A DNA stretch of 15,398 bases, taken from NCBI GenBank assembly GCA_021784715.1, contig JAJYHP010000108.1, positions 1-15,398 of the forward strand. The letters are read 5' to 3'. The position numbers and the translations under genes were made by a program. The notes beneath the pieces are model-generated. The model saw only the letters and a program-made list of their open reading frames with translations. It did no database searches and was not told the origin of the DNA. Source of the stretch: a bacterium. GTDB taxonomy: Bacteria; Eremiobacterota; Eremiobacteria; Baltobacterales; Baltobacteraceae. How positions within the stretch are numbered: position 1 is the stretch's first letter; every line of letters starts with the position of its first letter. Positions 7,270-13,600 of the stretch are shown here, piece after piece.

Positions 7270-7276
7270 CATGACC

Positions 7277-7303
7277 GTACCGCCCCCACTTAAAAGGCGA
7301 TAC
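7277..7303 (-). other. Stem-loop in the capsid leader
   Basis: On the minus strand GTATCGCC pairs with GGCGGTAC (8 bp including one T-G wobble) around an 11-nt loop. It lies in the 152-nt untranslated gap between scaffold and capsid genes, which has no credible gene and also holds leader element A. Confidence 0.5.
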
Positions 7304-7315
7304 CCGAAAACTTGT

Positions 7316-7330
7316 GCGCGTTAGACGCGC
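7316..7330 (-). other. Stem-loop across the scaffold stop codon
   Basis: On the minus strand GCGCGT-CTA-ACGCGC is a perfect 6-bp stem with a 3-nt loop, containing the scaffold TAA. A short T run (GTTTTC) follows about five bases later, which would be weak for termination. It matches the pattern of stem-loops after portal and capsid genes. Confidence 0.5.
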
Positions 7331-7941
7331 GGGAACTGTTTGCGAAACGCGAGGTCGAACTCCGCATCGGACATCGAAAAGGCGTCCTTGCCTTCGGTCT
7401 TCCCACCCGGCGGCGGCTGTTCGCGGCCTTCAGGTGCTTTTTCTTCGCGCTTTTCGCCCGATGCGAAGAGGTACGGTTTGCGCTCTTTGAGCGCAGCGAT
7501 CGCCTCTTTTGCGCCGGTGACGTTACCGTCGTCGTCGATCTTCACCGCCGAGAGGTCGGCCAGGGTTATGTCGTCGATGTCGCGCATCCCCAGCGATGCA
7601 GCGTGCGCCTTGAGTTCGGCCTTCATGTAGCGCTGCTCGCTCTTGGAATGCTTTTCTTTCCATTGAGCATCGAGCTCGGCGACACGCTTTTCAGAGGCTT
7701 CGTACGCCTCCTTAAACTTCTTTTCTTCGAGCAACTGCTTGCGCTCGCGTTCCTCTTGTGCCTCTTGCAGTTTTCGGGCGCTCGCCTGCGCTTCGTCGCG
7801 TTCGCGGCGCAATCGGTCGGCGTATTCGCGCGATACCGTTTCCTTGGTTTCCGTCTTGCCGTCGAGCTGCTGTTCGCCGGTTTTCTGCTCACCTTGAGGC
7901 GGAGTCTCGAGCTTCTGCTCGCCCTGCTGTTCGTCTGCCAT
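7321..7941 (-). CDS. Capsid scaffolding protein
   Basis: Guides assembly of the procapsid and is lost from the mature head. The 206-residue protein is extremely charged and Gln-rich. A disordered N-terminus (GEQKLETPPQGEQKTGEQQ) is followed by a long coiled coil at about 38-110 (YADRLRRERDEAQASARKLQ and onward), and a small compact region around 110-160 (AAHAASLGMRDIDDITLADL-like). The C-terminus ends in a short amphipathic segment (SDAEFDLAFRKQFPRV) of the kind that docks on capsid protein. Composition, length and position between portal and capsid match the phage GP20/DUF4355-type scaffolds. AGGGA precedes the ATG at 7941. It has its own leader with structured element B, so its translation may be set separately from portal. 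Confidence 0.88.
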   Translation of the reverse strand: MADEQQGEQKLETPPQGEQKTGEQQLDGKTETKETVSREYADRLRRERDEAQASARKLQEAQEERERKQLLEEKKFKEAYEASEKRVAELDAQWKEKHSKSEQRYMKAELKAHAASLGMRDIDDITLADLSAVKIDDDGNVTGAKEAIAALKERKPYLFASGEKREEKAPEGREQPPPGGKTEGKDAFSMSDAEFDLAFRKQFPRV

Positions 7942-7961
7942 TGTTTCCCTTTTTGAGATGC

Positions 7962-7991
7962 GATCTCACCGGCACTACCGGCGTTTCGATC
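7962..7991 (-). repeat. Structured 30-nt leader element, copy B (upstream of scaffold gene)
   Basis: Second copy of the element at 7240-7269, with an identical 18-bp core. On the minus strand: outer stem GATC/GATC (extendable by a C-G pair), internal loop GAAACG/TGA, inner stem CCGG/CCGG, loop TAGTG. It ends 20 nt before the scaffold ATG. A further small hairpin, GAGAT-CGC-ATCTC, overlaps its 3' side and could be an alternative fold. Confidence 0.7.
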
Positions 7992-7999
7992 GGTCGTTT

Positions 8000-8015
8000 C
8001 CGCGCGTCAGCGCGG
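8000..8015 (-). other. GC-rich stem-loop just after the portal stop codon
   Basis: On the minus strand CCGCGC-TGAC-GCGCGG is a perfect 6-bp stem with a 4-nt loop, starting 5 nt after the portal TAG. No T run follows, so it is a candidate mRNA processing or stabilising structure rather than a terminator. Confidence 0.5.
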
Positions 8016-8020
8016 CACGT

Positions 8021-9592
8021 CTATTTATCGTCCGTTGACTCATCATCGAGCGGCGCGTCGTCCTTGGGCGCAGCCTGCTCGGCATGGTCGTCATCGGCGC
8101 GTTGCGTATCCATCTCGCCCACCACTCGATTGGGGTCGGTGAGATTGAGCGACATCGCCGCGGCGCGAGTAACGGTGTTGCGCGGAAGTACCGGCACGCC
8201 GCTCTTGCCGCCTCCAATCAACGACTCGAACGCTTGCGCTTCGGCAAGAAGATCGGCACCGCGCGGCTGCCACCAGCTCGGCCACACGAGGCGAATGGGT
8301 GCGTCGAGATCGATCGTCGAAGCGACGATCCCCGGAAGGCGAATGACGCCATCGCGTAAGCCGCCGAGTAAAATCTTGAGCAGCGGCACGAAGCCAAGGT
8401 CGCCGTACGACCCGCGAAGCCGACCTACGAGCCACACTAGCGCTTGATGCAGTAATTCCAACGCGCGACCGGATTGCGCGGCCTTCGTCGTCTCGGCGTC
8501 AGACTTCATTCCGCCGACGATCTCCAGCGCGTATTCGCGGAGCAGCCGGACGTATTCGCGACTCGTCTCGAAGCCTTTGCCGTTGATCTCCAGGAGTTCA
8601 GCCATCGCCCCAGCCGGGAGCACCATGACGTTGCTCGGGTCTTTGACAAAGTTGCCCTCGGAGGTCATCCCGCCGCCAACCGGCAGCGAGGAGGCAAGTT
8701 CACCTTTACGCACGACGAGCAACGGATCCATCGTATATTTAATGCCGCGTCCGATTTGCGATAGCGTGTAGTCGATCTCCACGCACATATCGACGATCTG
8801 CCCGAAGGTCGCCTGCCCGTCGATCCCCTCGCCGGAGATATTGCGAATCCACACTGCCGGCACCACGGAGAATCCATGCGTGTAGGTGCGGTCGCGATCG
8901 ATCGCCCATTCAATCGTCTTGCCGATGGCGTCTTTCTGCCCGAGTTTCTGGTAATCATCATCGGCGAGCGGGAGGAACCAGCGCTCTTCTTTTTTGCCGA
9001 GCTCTATGCGAATCCAGTAGGTTTTTTCGTCGTCGATGTTGTCGTAGCCGTACTGCGCGAGGTCTGCGCCCAACGTCGGGTAGACCTGAATCAGCCCCAG
9101 CAGCGCCGTAGGATCGGCAACGTCGTAGACCGGTCGCGCGTACTTTCCTCGCACGACCGAGACGCGCGGAAGCCCCGATGGCAGGGCGCGCACCTTGATC
9201 GCGCACGACCCAACGCTGCCGCGAAAGACCGCTTCGGTCATCGTTCCGAAAATATCGCACGCATCGATGAGGGACTCAATCGCCTCTTCGGTTTTAGCGA
9301 ATGGGTTCTCGTCGCCAGCCTCATCCCAACAGCGAACGTGCGGCGCGTGCCCGTCGCCGAATGCTAAGGCAGACGTTTGGTCGGCGATCATTCGCGCAAG
9401 GTTGTAGACCACTGATGGCCGGCGGTTCTCGAGCCGAACGTGGTTCTGGCCGTCGAACTCGTGCGAGAACGGATGCTTCAGATGGTCGTAGAGCGTCCCA
9501 TCGAGGAGACGATCGTAGGCATCGAGCCGCCGAAAGCGCGCCGAAGTCCCAGCGGGATATTCGATTTTGCTCGTTATATCCCGAAAGGCCAT
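8021..9592 (-). CDS. Portal protein (SPP1 gp6-like)
   Basis: Forms the dodecameric ring at one capsid vertex through which DNA enters and leaves and to which terminase and neck dock. Its 523 residues are close to the SPP1 gp6 family length (about 500). The N-terminal region (YDRLLDGTLYDHL, then RRPSVVYNLARMIADQTSAL) is the usual portal start. The central part has the wing and stem (IVDMCVEIDYTLSQIGRGIK, then YTMDPLLVVRKG). A GGMKSDAETTKAAQSGRALE segment, the conserved 'sGrAL' region, begins the helical crown, and the tail is very acidic (DDDHAEQAAPKDDAPLDDES). AGGAG lies 7 nt before the ATG, overlapping the terminase stop. It sits directly downstream of the large terminase, the standard order. 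No Mu gpF-like head morphogenesis gene follows. Confidence 0.93.
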   Translation of the reverse strand: MAFRDITSKIEYPAGTSARFRRLDAYDRLLDGTLYDHLKHPFSHEFDGQNHVRLENRRPSVVYNLARMIADQTSALAFGDGHAPHVRCWDEAGDENPFAKTEEAIESLIDACDIFGTMTEAVFRGSVGSCAIKVRALPSGLPRVSVVRGKYARPVYDVADPTALLGLIQVYPTLGADLAQYGYDNIDDEKTYWIRIELGKKEERWFLPLADDDYQKLGQKDAIGKTIEWAIDRDRTYTHGFSVVPAVWIRNISGEGIDGQATFGQIVDMCVEIDYTLSQIGRGIKYTMDPLLVVRKGELASSLPVGGGMTSEGNFVKDPSNVMVLPAGAMAELLEINGKGFETSREYVRLLREYALEIVGGMKSDAETTKAAQSGRALELLHQALVWLVGRLRGSYGDLGFVPLLKILLGGLRDGVIRLPGIVASTIDLDAPIRLVWPSWWQPRGADLLAEAQAFESLIGGGKSGVPVLPRNTVTRAAAMSLNLTDPNRVVGEMDTQRADDDHAEQAAPKDDAPLDDESTDDK

Positions 9593-9601
9593 TGAGTGCT
9601 C

Positions 9602-11029
9602 CTATCGCTGCATCCATCCGCCGAATTGCGGTTGCTGGTCGGCGGTATCGGTCGTCCACCGTACGCGCTCGACTGCTACGAGGTATCCCCACGCGTCGGA
9701 TAAGTGCGTGAGCTCGCCGTTGCGTTTGTCGATCTGTCCCGACCCGTCTTTCCATGCGACTTGCTGGAAATCACGAACGAGATACGGGCATCGCTCGTGA
9801 TCGATCACGCATCCGATTCCGTCACCGGAAACAAACTGGGCATTTGCGGCATTGACGCGCGCCTCGATGAGCGGGGCCGCCTTTGGCACCATCATCTGCA
9901 CCGCGATCCCCTCGGAGCGCAGCCTTGCCACGATGACATCCCAGTTCTTGTCAAGCGTGACTTGCGACCGCGCGTTGCCGGCGGGGTCGCCGTAAAGAAT
10001 GACGCCGACCGCTCGAGCTTGTGCACCCCATTTTTTCAAGAATACATCGACGACTTCGTAGACCGAGGCGTTCGGCAATCGGATCTCTTCGAGCGCATAG
10101 ATCAGGTGCTCTTGCGCTTCGGCGACCGCTCGCTCGACGATCGCTTCACGCTCGATCGAGTGGAAGCTTGGAATCGATGGATCGCGGTAGCCGGTCACCC
10201 TCATCTGTTGGTGATGCACCTGGGCGACCACGCTGCACATGAGCCCGACGTTGAAGTCCAACGCCCAACATAACGGCTTCAGCGGGTCAAAGACCAGCGG
10301 CGGAAGCCCGCGCGGAACGCAGCCATGCCGATCGGCGTGATAGTGACGATAGACCGCACCGCCTTGCGTGTACCATTCGCCGTCGAGATGCACACGACGC
10401 ATCTCCGGATCGAGCAGGGATTCTTGGAGCGCAATATACGCATCTCGACCCGGCCACAGAAAGTTCTGCCGCACCGAGAAGCGCCAGAATGGCATCGCCT
10501 TTTGCTTCTCGAGCAATTCCCAGACCCAATGCCCCACCGGAACCGGGTTCAAGCTCATTCGCATCGTCGGCACGAGGTCGGGATAAACTTTGCCTTGCGG
10601 GCTCCCCGAGAGCCGCGACATAAAGAGCGAAAAGACTTCCTTGCCGCCTTCCCAGGTTTGCGGCTCTTCGAGCAGCAGCGTATCGGCCTCGGTCGAGAGG
10701 ATGCGTTCGTGGACTTTCGCCGAGAGCGGTTCGAGCGTTGCGCCGTTGTGACGCAGGCGAATCGATCCCTCGGTTTTCGAGTAGTCGTACTCGATCCGGT
10801 AGTCGTTGAGTAACGCCTGAAACGTCTGCAAAAAGCCGCGCTTGAGCTGCGGCAAATCGGCTCCGCCAACGTAGTGCCGAGCTCCCGGGTACGACTCCAT
10901 CCGATCGTGCACCCAGTCGGCGAGCAATCGAGACTTCCCAGCGCGCCAGCCGCCGACGATTGCCGCGAGCGGCCCCATGTATCGCAGCACCTCGGCTTGA
11001 TGCGGCATGATCCTGCTACGATAGCGCAC
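9602..11029 (-). CDS. terL: Terminase large subunit (packaging ATPase-nuclease)
   Basis: The motor that cuts concatemeric DNA and pumps it into the procapsid. ATPase half: Walker A GGWRAGKS (residues 26-33), Walker B TLLLEE (116-121) with the catalytic acid pair, and coupling motif MSLNP (157-161). Nuclease half of RNase H fold: three acidic positions visible as D257 (WALDFNVG), D347 (LYGDPAGN) and D444 (HLSDAWGY). At 475 residues the length is typical. The start is uncertain: GTG at 11029, 4 nt after the small-subunit stop, is taken here; ATG at 11008 has AGGA close upstream and would give 468 residues starting MPHQAEVLRYMG. Both keep all motifs. It is preceded by the small subunit and followed by portal. 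Confidence 0.96.
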   Translation of the reverse strand: MRYRSRIMPHQAEVLRYMGPLAAIVGGWRAGKSRLLADWVHDRMESYPGARHYVGGADLPQLKRGFLQTFQALLNDYRIEYDYSKTEGSIRLRHNGATLEPLSAKVHERILSTEADTLLLEEPQTWEGGKEVFSLFMSRLSGSPQGKVYPDLVPTMRMSLNPVPVGHWVWELLEKQKAMPFWRFSVRQNFLWPGRDAYIALQESLLDPEMRRVHLDGEWYTQGGAVYRHYHADRHGCVPRGLPPLVFDPLKPLCWALDFNVGLMCSVVAQVHHQQMRVTGYRDPSIPSFHSIEREAIVERAVAEAQEHLIYALEEIRLPNASVYEVVDVFLKKWGAQARAVGVILYGDPAGNARSQVTLDKNWDVIVARLRSEGIAVQMMVPKAAPLIEARVNAANAQFVSGDGIGCVIDHERCPYLVRDFQQVAWKDGSGQIDKRNGELTHLSDAWGYLVAVERVRWTTDTADQQPQFGGWMQR

Positions 11030-11032
11030 GAG

Positions 11033-11566
11033 TTACGCGCTTTTCTCCTCTTCGACCGCGACTTCGTACACTTTGCCGGCCTTCGTGTCATCGCCTGCGG
11101 AAACGCTCTTATCGCCACTCCGTAGCCCGTGAATCTCGCGACTCTTGTCGATGGCCTTGCTCGCGGCATTGACCGCACGCTCCATCGCCTCAACGTCAGT
11201 GGTTTTCCCGTCGCCCACCATTTTGAAGTCGCAGGTCGTCGCTTTCGTCAAGGCCAGTTTGGCGACATCAAGCAGTAATGTTTCGATTTCGGCGTGCCGG
11301 ATGAGCCCTTCGATGAGTCCTTCGGCGACCGTTTCGGCTACTTGGTCGGCGGCTTTTGAGATAGCGATGGACGTCGCTTCAGCCGCGAGCTGTCCGTTTC
11401 TGTCCGCCCACCGTTCGCTTTTTGCACGGTCTTGAATTGTCTGCCGGCGGAGTTTGTATTTGCGCGCGATGGCCGAAACGCTCATGCCTTGAGCGTGGTC
11501 GCGACGGATCGCTAGCCAGTTGTAGGCGTGAGCTTCCCGCGGTTTCGGGGGCTTTGGCTCATCCAT
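11033..11566 (-). CDS. terS: Terminase small subunit (HTH DNA-recognition)
   Basis: Recognises the phage packaging site and regulates the large subunit. The 177-residue protein has an N-terminal helix-turn-helix at about 24-52 (AQGMSVSAIARKYKLRRQTI, then QDRAKSERW), followed by long helices for oligomerisation (AAEATSIAISKAADQVAETV and onward) and an acidic C-terminal tail (VYEVAVEEEKSA) that by family analogy contacts the large subunit. It ends 3 nt before the large-subunit GTG. I chose the ATG at 11566; a TTG at 11620 would add 18 residues but has no ribosome binding site. Signal at 11566 is also weak, so initiation may be modest. Confidence 0.88.
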   Translation of the reverse strand: MDEPKPPKPREAHAYNWLAIRRDHAQGMSVSAIARKYKLRRQTIQDRAKSERWADRNGQLAAEATSIAISKAADQVAETVAEGLIEGLIRHAEIETLLLDVAKLALTKATTCDFKMVGDGKTTDVEAMERAVNAASKAIDKSREIHGLRSGDKSVSAGDDTKAGKVYEVAVEEEKSA

Positions 11567-11606
11567 AGCTCTGTACGCACCTGGTGTCGATCCGAGATGC
11601 CCTTTC

Positions 11607-11828
11607 TTAAGCGGGTCCAATACTTGCTAGTGCAGCGGAGAGCTGTGCGGAGAGATATTGATTCTTCTGCTCGTTGGAGAGCGCGATATTCTCCCGAGTG
11701 AGCGCGAAGGCGATCTCGACGCCTTGGCGGCGCGTTGCTCTGCTAGGAGCAACGTCGGCGATGATGCAGGGTTGGCCGCGTCGCACCCCTTTGCGCCAAG
11801 GGCTCATCCAATAGGGTTTACCGCCCAT
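11607..11828 (-). CDS. Small hypothetical protein before terminase
   Basis: A 73-residue protein starting at ATG 11828, inside the last codons of the preceding gene (11-nt overlap), with AGG nine bases upstream. The start GGKPYWMSPWRKGVRRGQP is aromatic and basic, the middle (CIIADVAPSRATRRQGVEIA) looks like short strands, and the end is helical (NEQKNQYLSAQLSAALASIG). There is a 40-nt gap to the small terminase ATG with no visible signal. No family recognised; an alternative start at Met8 is possible. The coherent composition and tight packing support a real gene. Confidence 0.6.
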   Translation of the reverse strand: MGGKPYWMSPWRKGVRRGQPCIIADVAPSRATRRQGVEIAFALTRENIALSNEQKNQYLSAQLSAALASIGPA

Positions 11829-12138
11829 TACTTTGCCTGCTTTTTGCGGAAAGAAGCGAGATCGCGGGCTTGCATGACGGTTTGCGCGCGGGCTTCTTGG
11901 GGGCTTTACGCTTGGACTTGCGTGCCGCAGGGAGGCGAACGACGGTATCGCCTGCGATTGAGCTCGCTACCGCGACGGGATGCAAGCCCGCGGCTTCTTC
12001 GAGCACGCCGATGCGGCGCGTATGGTCGCGCATGGCTTTCTCAACCACGAAGTCTTGATGGCCCAGGGCCGCCACGTCACGCTTTAGTTCGTCGAGTTCG
12101 CGACTCATTCGCGGGAAGAGGATGCGTCGGATGTTCAT
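11818..12138 (-). CDS. Coiled-coil protein with Lys/Arg-rich tail
   Basis: A 106-residue protein whose ATG overlaps the upstream TGA (ATGA); a longer frame to 12186 is rejected for that reason. Residues 10-45 are a charged coiled coil (MSRELDELKRDVAALGHQDF). The last 35 residues are strongly basic with a KSKRKAPKKPARKPSCKP repeat-like run, similar to the tails of histone-like and nucleic-acid-binding proteins. It probably binds DNA or RNA, or helps terminase find DNA; this is inference from composition and from its place two genes before the terminase. No family recognised. Confidence 0.7.
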   Translation of the reverse strand: MNIRRILFPRMSRELDELKRDVAALGHQDFVVEKAMRDHTRRIGVLEEAAGLHPVAVASSIAGDTVVRLPAARKSKRKAPKKPARKPSCKPAISLLSAKSRQSNGR

Positions 12139-12395
12139 TCGGCCCTTTCCGGTTTTGGTAGCCCGTAAAATACCGCTTCGAGACATTCTTGCGCGTAGCA
12201 GGCGTCAGCCTCAATCTGTTCGATCTCCGCGCGATGTTGTTCGCGGCGAGCGAGGCCGGCAACGGCGTCGGCGATAGCACCGCTCTCCCCGCCTCTCGCG
12301 GGTGCGCGTTTGGTGACGGCCGAGAGGAGGTCGATGCGCTCCCTGGCTTGATTCTCGATAGCTGCCGATCGTGCGAGATATTCCTCGTAGGTCAT
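12135..12395 (-). CDS. Small helical hypothetical protein
   Basis: An 86-residue protein, nearly all predicted helix (MTYEEYLARSAAIENQARER, then REQHRAEIEQIEADACYAQE), possibly a two-helix hairpin. The middle has a Gly-rich turn (APARGGESGAIADAV). The ATG overlaps the upstream TGA and the stop overlaps the next ATG, both as ATGA. A longer frame back to 12467 would add an Arg/Pro-rich shadow and is rejected. No function can be assigned. Confidence 0.7.
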   Translation of the reverse strand: MTYEEYLARSAAIENQARERIDLLSAVTKRAPARGGESGAIADAVAGLARREQHRAEIEQIEADACYAQECLEAVFYGLPKPERAE

Positions 12396-12574
12396 TGGAC
12401 GGCGAGGAGGCGTCGTTCGATCTCTGGTTGTCGGTCGCGTGGGCGCAAGGCGTTCAGCTCCGAGCAAAGGATGCAGACGACGGTCGGATGAGCAGCAAAA
12501 ACCGTGTATTCAATCGCCCACCCGGAGGAGGTCAGGACGCGCTTCGGGGGGCTGACGTGGTATTTTCGCTTCAC
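12392..12574 (-). CDS. Very small hypothetical protein with CxxC pair
   Basis: A 60-residue frame starting at GTG (12574) overlapping the upstream TGA as GTGA. Sequence features: basic start MKRKYHVSPPKRV, a hydrophobic middle WAIEYTVFAAHPTVVCILC with Cys34 and Cys37, and a charged helical end. There is no Shine-Dalgarno, so it would depend on coupling with the preceding gene. The same frame stays open to 12724, but that extension is Arg-rich and runs into the terminator, so I reject it. Overlaps at both ends support the gene; no family. Confidence 0.5.
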   Translation of the reverse strand: MKRKYHVSPPKRVLTSSGWAIEYTVFAAHPTVVCILCSELNALRPRDRQPEIERRLLAVQ

Positions 12575-12690
12575 CGCGGAGGCAATCCGAACATTCTCGC
12601 TACGGCGTTGCGCTCGCCGTCGCTCATGTTTCGGCAGATGCGCGCTAAGAGCGCCACGCATCCGAGATAGTTGAGTTCGGACGGCTGCAT
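12571..12690 (-). CDS. Very small hypothetical protein, first gene after the terminator
   Basis: A 39-residue ORF with a good GAGGAACC ribosome binding site before ATG 12690. Sequence MQPSELNYLGCVALLARICR then NMSDGERNAVARMFGLPPR: one hydrophobic helix with two Cys and one charged helix, protein-like rather than random. It begins only 13 nt after the T run of the terminator, so its mRNA must come from readthrough or antitermination. It is coupled by GTGA to the next gene. No family recognised. Confidence 0.5.
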   Translation of the reverse strand: MQPSELNYLGCVALLARICRNMSDGERNAVARMFGLPPR

Positions 12691-12703
12691 GGTTCCTCAC
12701 GAT

Positions 12704-12728
12704 AAAAAAGAGCCGCCGCAGCAACTCT
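12704..12728 (-). terminator. Rho-independent terminator ending the accessory gene unit
   Basis: On the minus strand AGAGTTGC-TGCG-GCGGCTCT is an 8-bp stem (two T-G wobbles) with a 4-nt loop, followed directly by a run of T (CTCTTTTTTATC). It stands 76 nt after the stop of the zinc-finger gene and just ahead of the small genes leading to terminase. Confidence 0.75.
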
Positions 12729-12739
12729 CTCTCTTGGAT

Positions 12740-12763
12740 TCAATACACGTTAACGTGTTTCAT
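12740..12763 (-). promoter_or_regulatory. Seven-codon leader ORF ahead of the terminator
   Basis: ATG at 12763, preceded by AGAGGTGCG, encodes MKHVNVY and stops 11 nt before the terminator stem. The order ribosome site, mini-ORF, terminator is that of a leader-peptide attenuator, although the codons are not enriched for one amino acid. Most of it is the palindrome at 12745-12758. It may also be chance. Confidence 0.4.
12745..12758. promoter_or_regulatory. Perfect 14-bp palindrome (possible operator)
   Basis: ACACGTTAACGTGT is a perfect inverted repeat with no spacer, typical in size for a dimeric regulator site. It could also form a 5-bp RNA hairpin with a TTAA loop. It sits 17 bp from the terminator, in the only sizeable gap between the accessory and packaging genes. 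No binding protein can be named. Confidence 0.5.
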
Positions 12764-12804
12764 CGCACCTCTTGGGGCGCGGCTCCCTCGTATGGTATCA
12801 GATT

Positions 12805-12984
12805 CTAGGCGGTGGGCGCAAGCCCCTTCTGTTTCGCGCGCTGCCGTCGGCGCAGCGCCGTATTTCGGCAGCGGCTGGAGCAGTATTTGGGTTCCTCGCC
12901 CCGCGAACGCGCGATGATAGCGCGCTCGGCGGAGATAGGCTGGGCGCAGGTTTGGCAGCAGAGTACGCCCGCAGAATCGATCAT
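12805..12984 (-). CDS. Small zinc-finger protein (CxxC...YCSxxC type)
   Basis: A 59-residue protein; ATG at 12984 overlaps the upstream TGA (ATGA). The Cys pattern is C10-x2-C13 then, after 21 residues, C35-x3-C39, in the contexts LCCQTCAQP and PKYCSSRCRN, followed by a strongly basic helix (TALRRRQRAKQKG). This is the common bacterial and phage zinc-ribbon layout 'CxxCg...yCS..CR..a.RrR', which by family knowledge binds one zinc and probably nucleic acid. It is the last gene before the terminator region. Very short but well supported by motif and coupling. Confidence 0.8.
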   Translation of the reverse strand: MIDSAGVLCCQTCAQPISAERAIIARSRGEEPKYCSSRCRNTALRRRQRAKQKGLAPTA

Positions 12985-13343
12985 CGTGCTTGCCTTTGCG
13001 CGCGATGGATCACGTAGCAGTGGTCGCGGATAGAAACGTGTCGCTCGCGGATGCGGGCGATGGCGCGATTTATTGCCGCGATCTCGCCTCCGGGCGCGCC
13101 AGCGCGGTCGAGTTCATCGCGAATATCGCGGAGTCGATCCATGAATCCCCCCAGTTCGTCGGCTGCGTCGAAGTGCTCGTCGGACGCGATGGGGCACGAC
13201 GGGGCCGCTCCGCACAGCCCGCAGAGGCTTGCAAGCACGGTGCCGTGTTGGCAGGGCTTGGCGGGCGCGAACGCAGCATCAGCGGCGCGACCTACTGCGT
13301 CAGTAGCGCTGTCGAGGGCGCGGTCGTAGCCGTAGGCGCTCAT
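12981..13343 (-). CDS. Cys-rich small protein, unknown function
   Basis: A 120-residue protein. ATG 13343 overlaps the upstream TGA (ATGA); a much longer frame to 13706 is an Arg-rich shadow and is rejected. After an Ala-rich helix (LDSATDAVGRAADAAFA) comes PCQHGTVLASLCGLCGAAPS, giving a CxH...CxxC possible zinc knuckle at about residues 31-45, then Cys51. The C-terminal half is helical and charged (FMDRLRDIRDELDRAGAPGG, then INRAIARIRERH). It could be a zinc-binding adaptor; no family recognised. Confidence 0.7.
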   Translation of the reverse strand: MSAYGYDRALDSATDAVGRAADAAFAPAKPCQHGTVLASLCGLCGAAPSCPIASDEHFDAADELGGFMDRLRDIRDELDRAGAPGGEIAAINRAIARIRERHVSIRDHCYVIHRAQRQAR

Positions 13344-13600
13344 TTCGCCACCGCCGAAACAAGGTAGGCTTGCATATCGCGAGCAAGGGCCGCTCGCTCC
13401 ACCTCGATTAGGGCAATCCGCGCCTCCCATTCCGGGGTTCCTTCGGTCCAGGACGCGATGAGGTGGGCGGGCGCTCCCGTCTGGATGAGCACGGCCCGAT
13501 GATGGCACGGCAGCGTATTGTGCTCGTAGCGCGAAGCGGTATCGTTGCCGACTTCGACGGGCGCTCCCGAGCAGTCGCAGGTGTGTGTTTTCGCGCTCAT
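13340..13600 (-). CDS. Small Cys/His-containing protein, unknown function
   Basis: An 86-residue protein with GAGGGGG seven bases before ATG 13600, which overlaps the upstream TGA (ATGA). The start MSAKTHTCDCSGAPVEVG has a CxC pair, followed by NTLPCHHRAVL; these three Cys and two His could bind a metal. The second half is helical (EWEARIALIEVERAALARDM). Position among other Cys-rich genes suggests a related role. No family recognised; the metal site is inference. Confidence 0.7.
   Translation of the reverse strand: MSAKTHTCDCSGAPVEVGNDTASRYEHNTLPCHHRAVLIQTGAPAHLIASWTEGTPEWEARIALIEVERAALARDMQAYLVSAVAK

Noticed and set aside
7018..7272. Minus-strand 84-codon frame covering leader element A and the start of the capsid gene
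   Set aside because: Runs out of frame through the capsid gene and becomes Arg/Ser-rich there; the shared core with element B is read in no conserved coding frame.
7312..7956. Plus-strand 214-codon frame with hydrophobic, Leu/Phe-rich product
   Set aside because: Exact antisense of the Glu/Lys-rich scaffold gene; GAG/AAG codons read backwards give CTC/CTT, which explains the Leu/Phe content.
7960..8015. Possible hammerhead-like ribozyme, from GAAAC and CTGACG near leader element B
   Set aside because: The CUGANGA core is not met (CTGACGC), the order of core segments is wrong and copy A lacks GAAA (GACA instead).
9704..10273. Plus-strand 189-codon frame
   Set aside because: Antisense to the terminase large subunit, whose motifs are complete; no independent motif or ribosome site.
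12392..12724. Longer 110-residue version of the 60-residue protein
   Set aside because: Its first 50 residues are an Arg-rich shadow and would start inside the terminator.
12781..12812. Possible -10 box TAGAAT at the end of the zinc-finger gene
   Set aside because: No matching -35 at 16-18 bp; the TAG is the stop codon of the gene.
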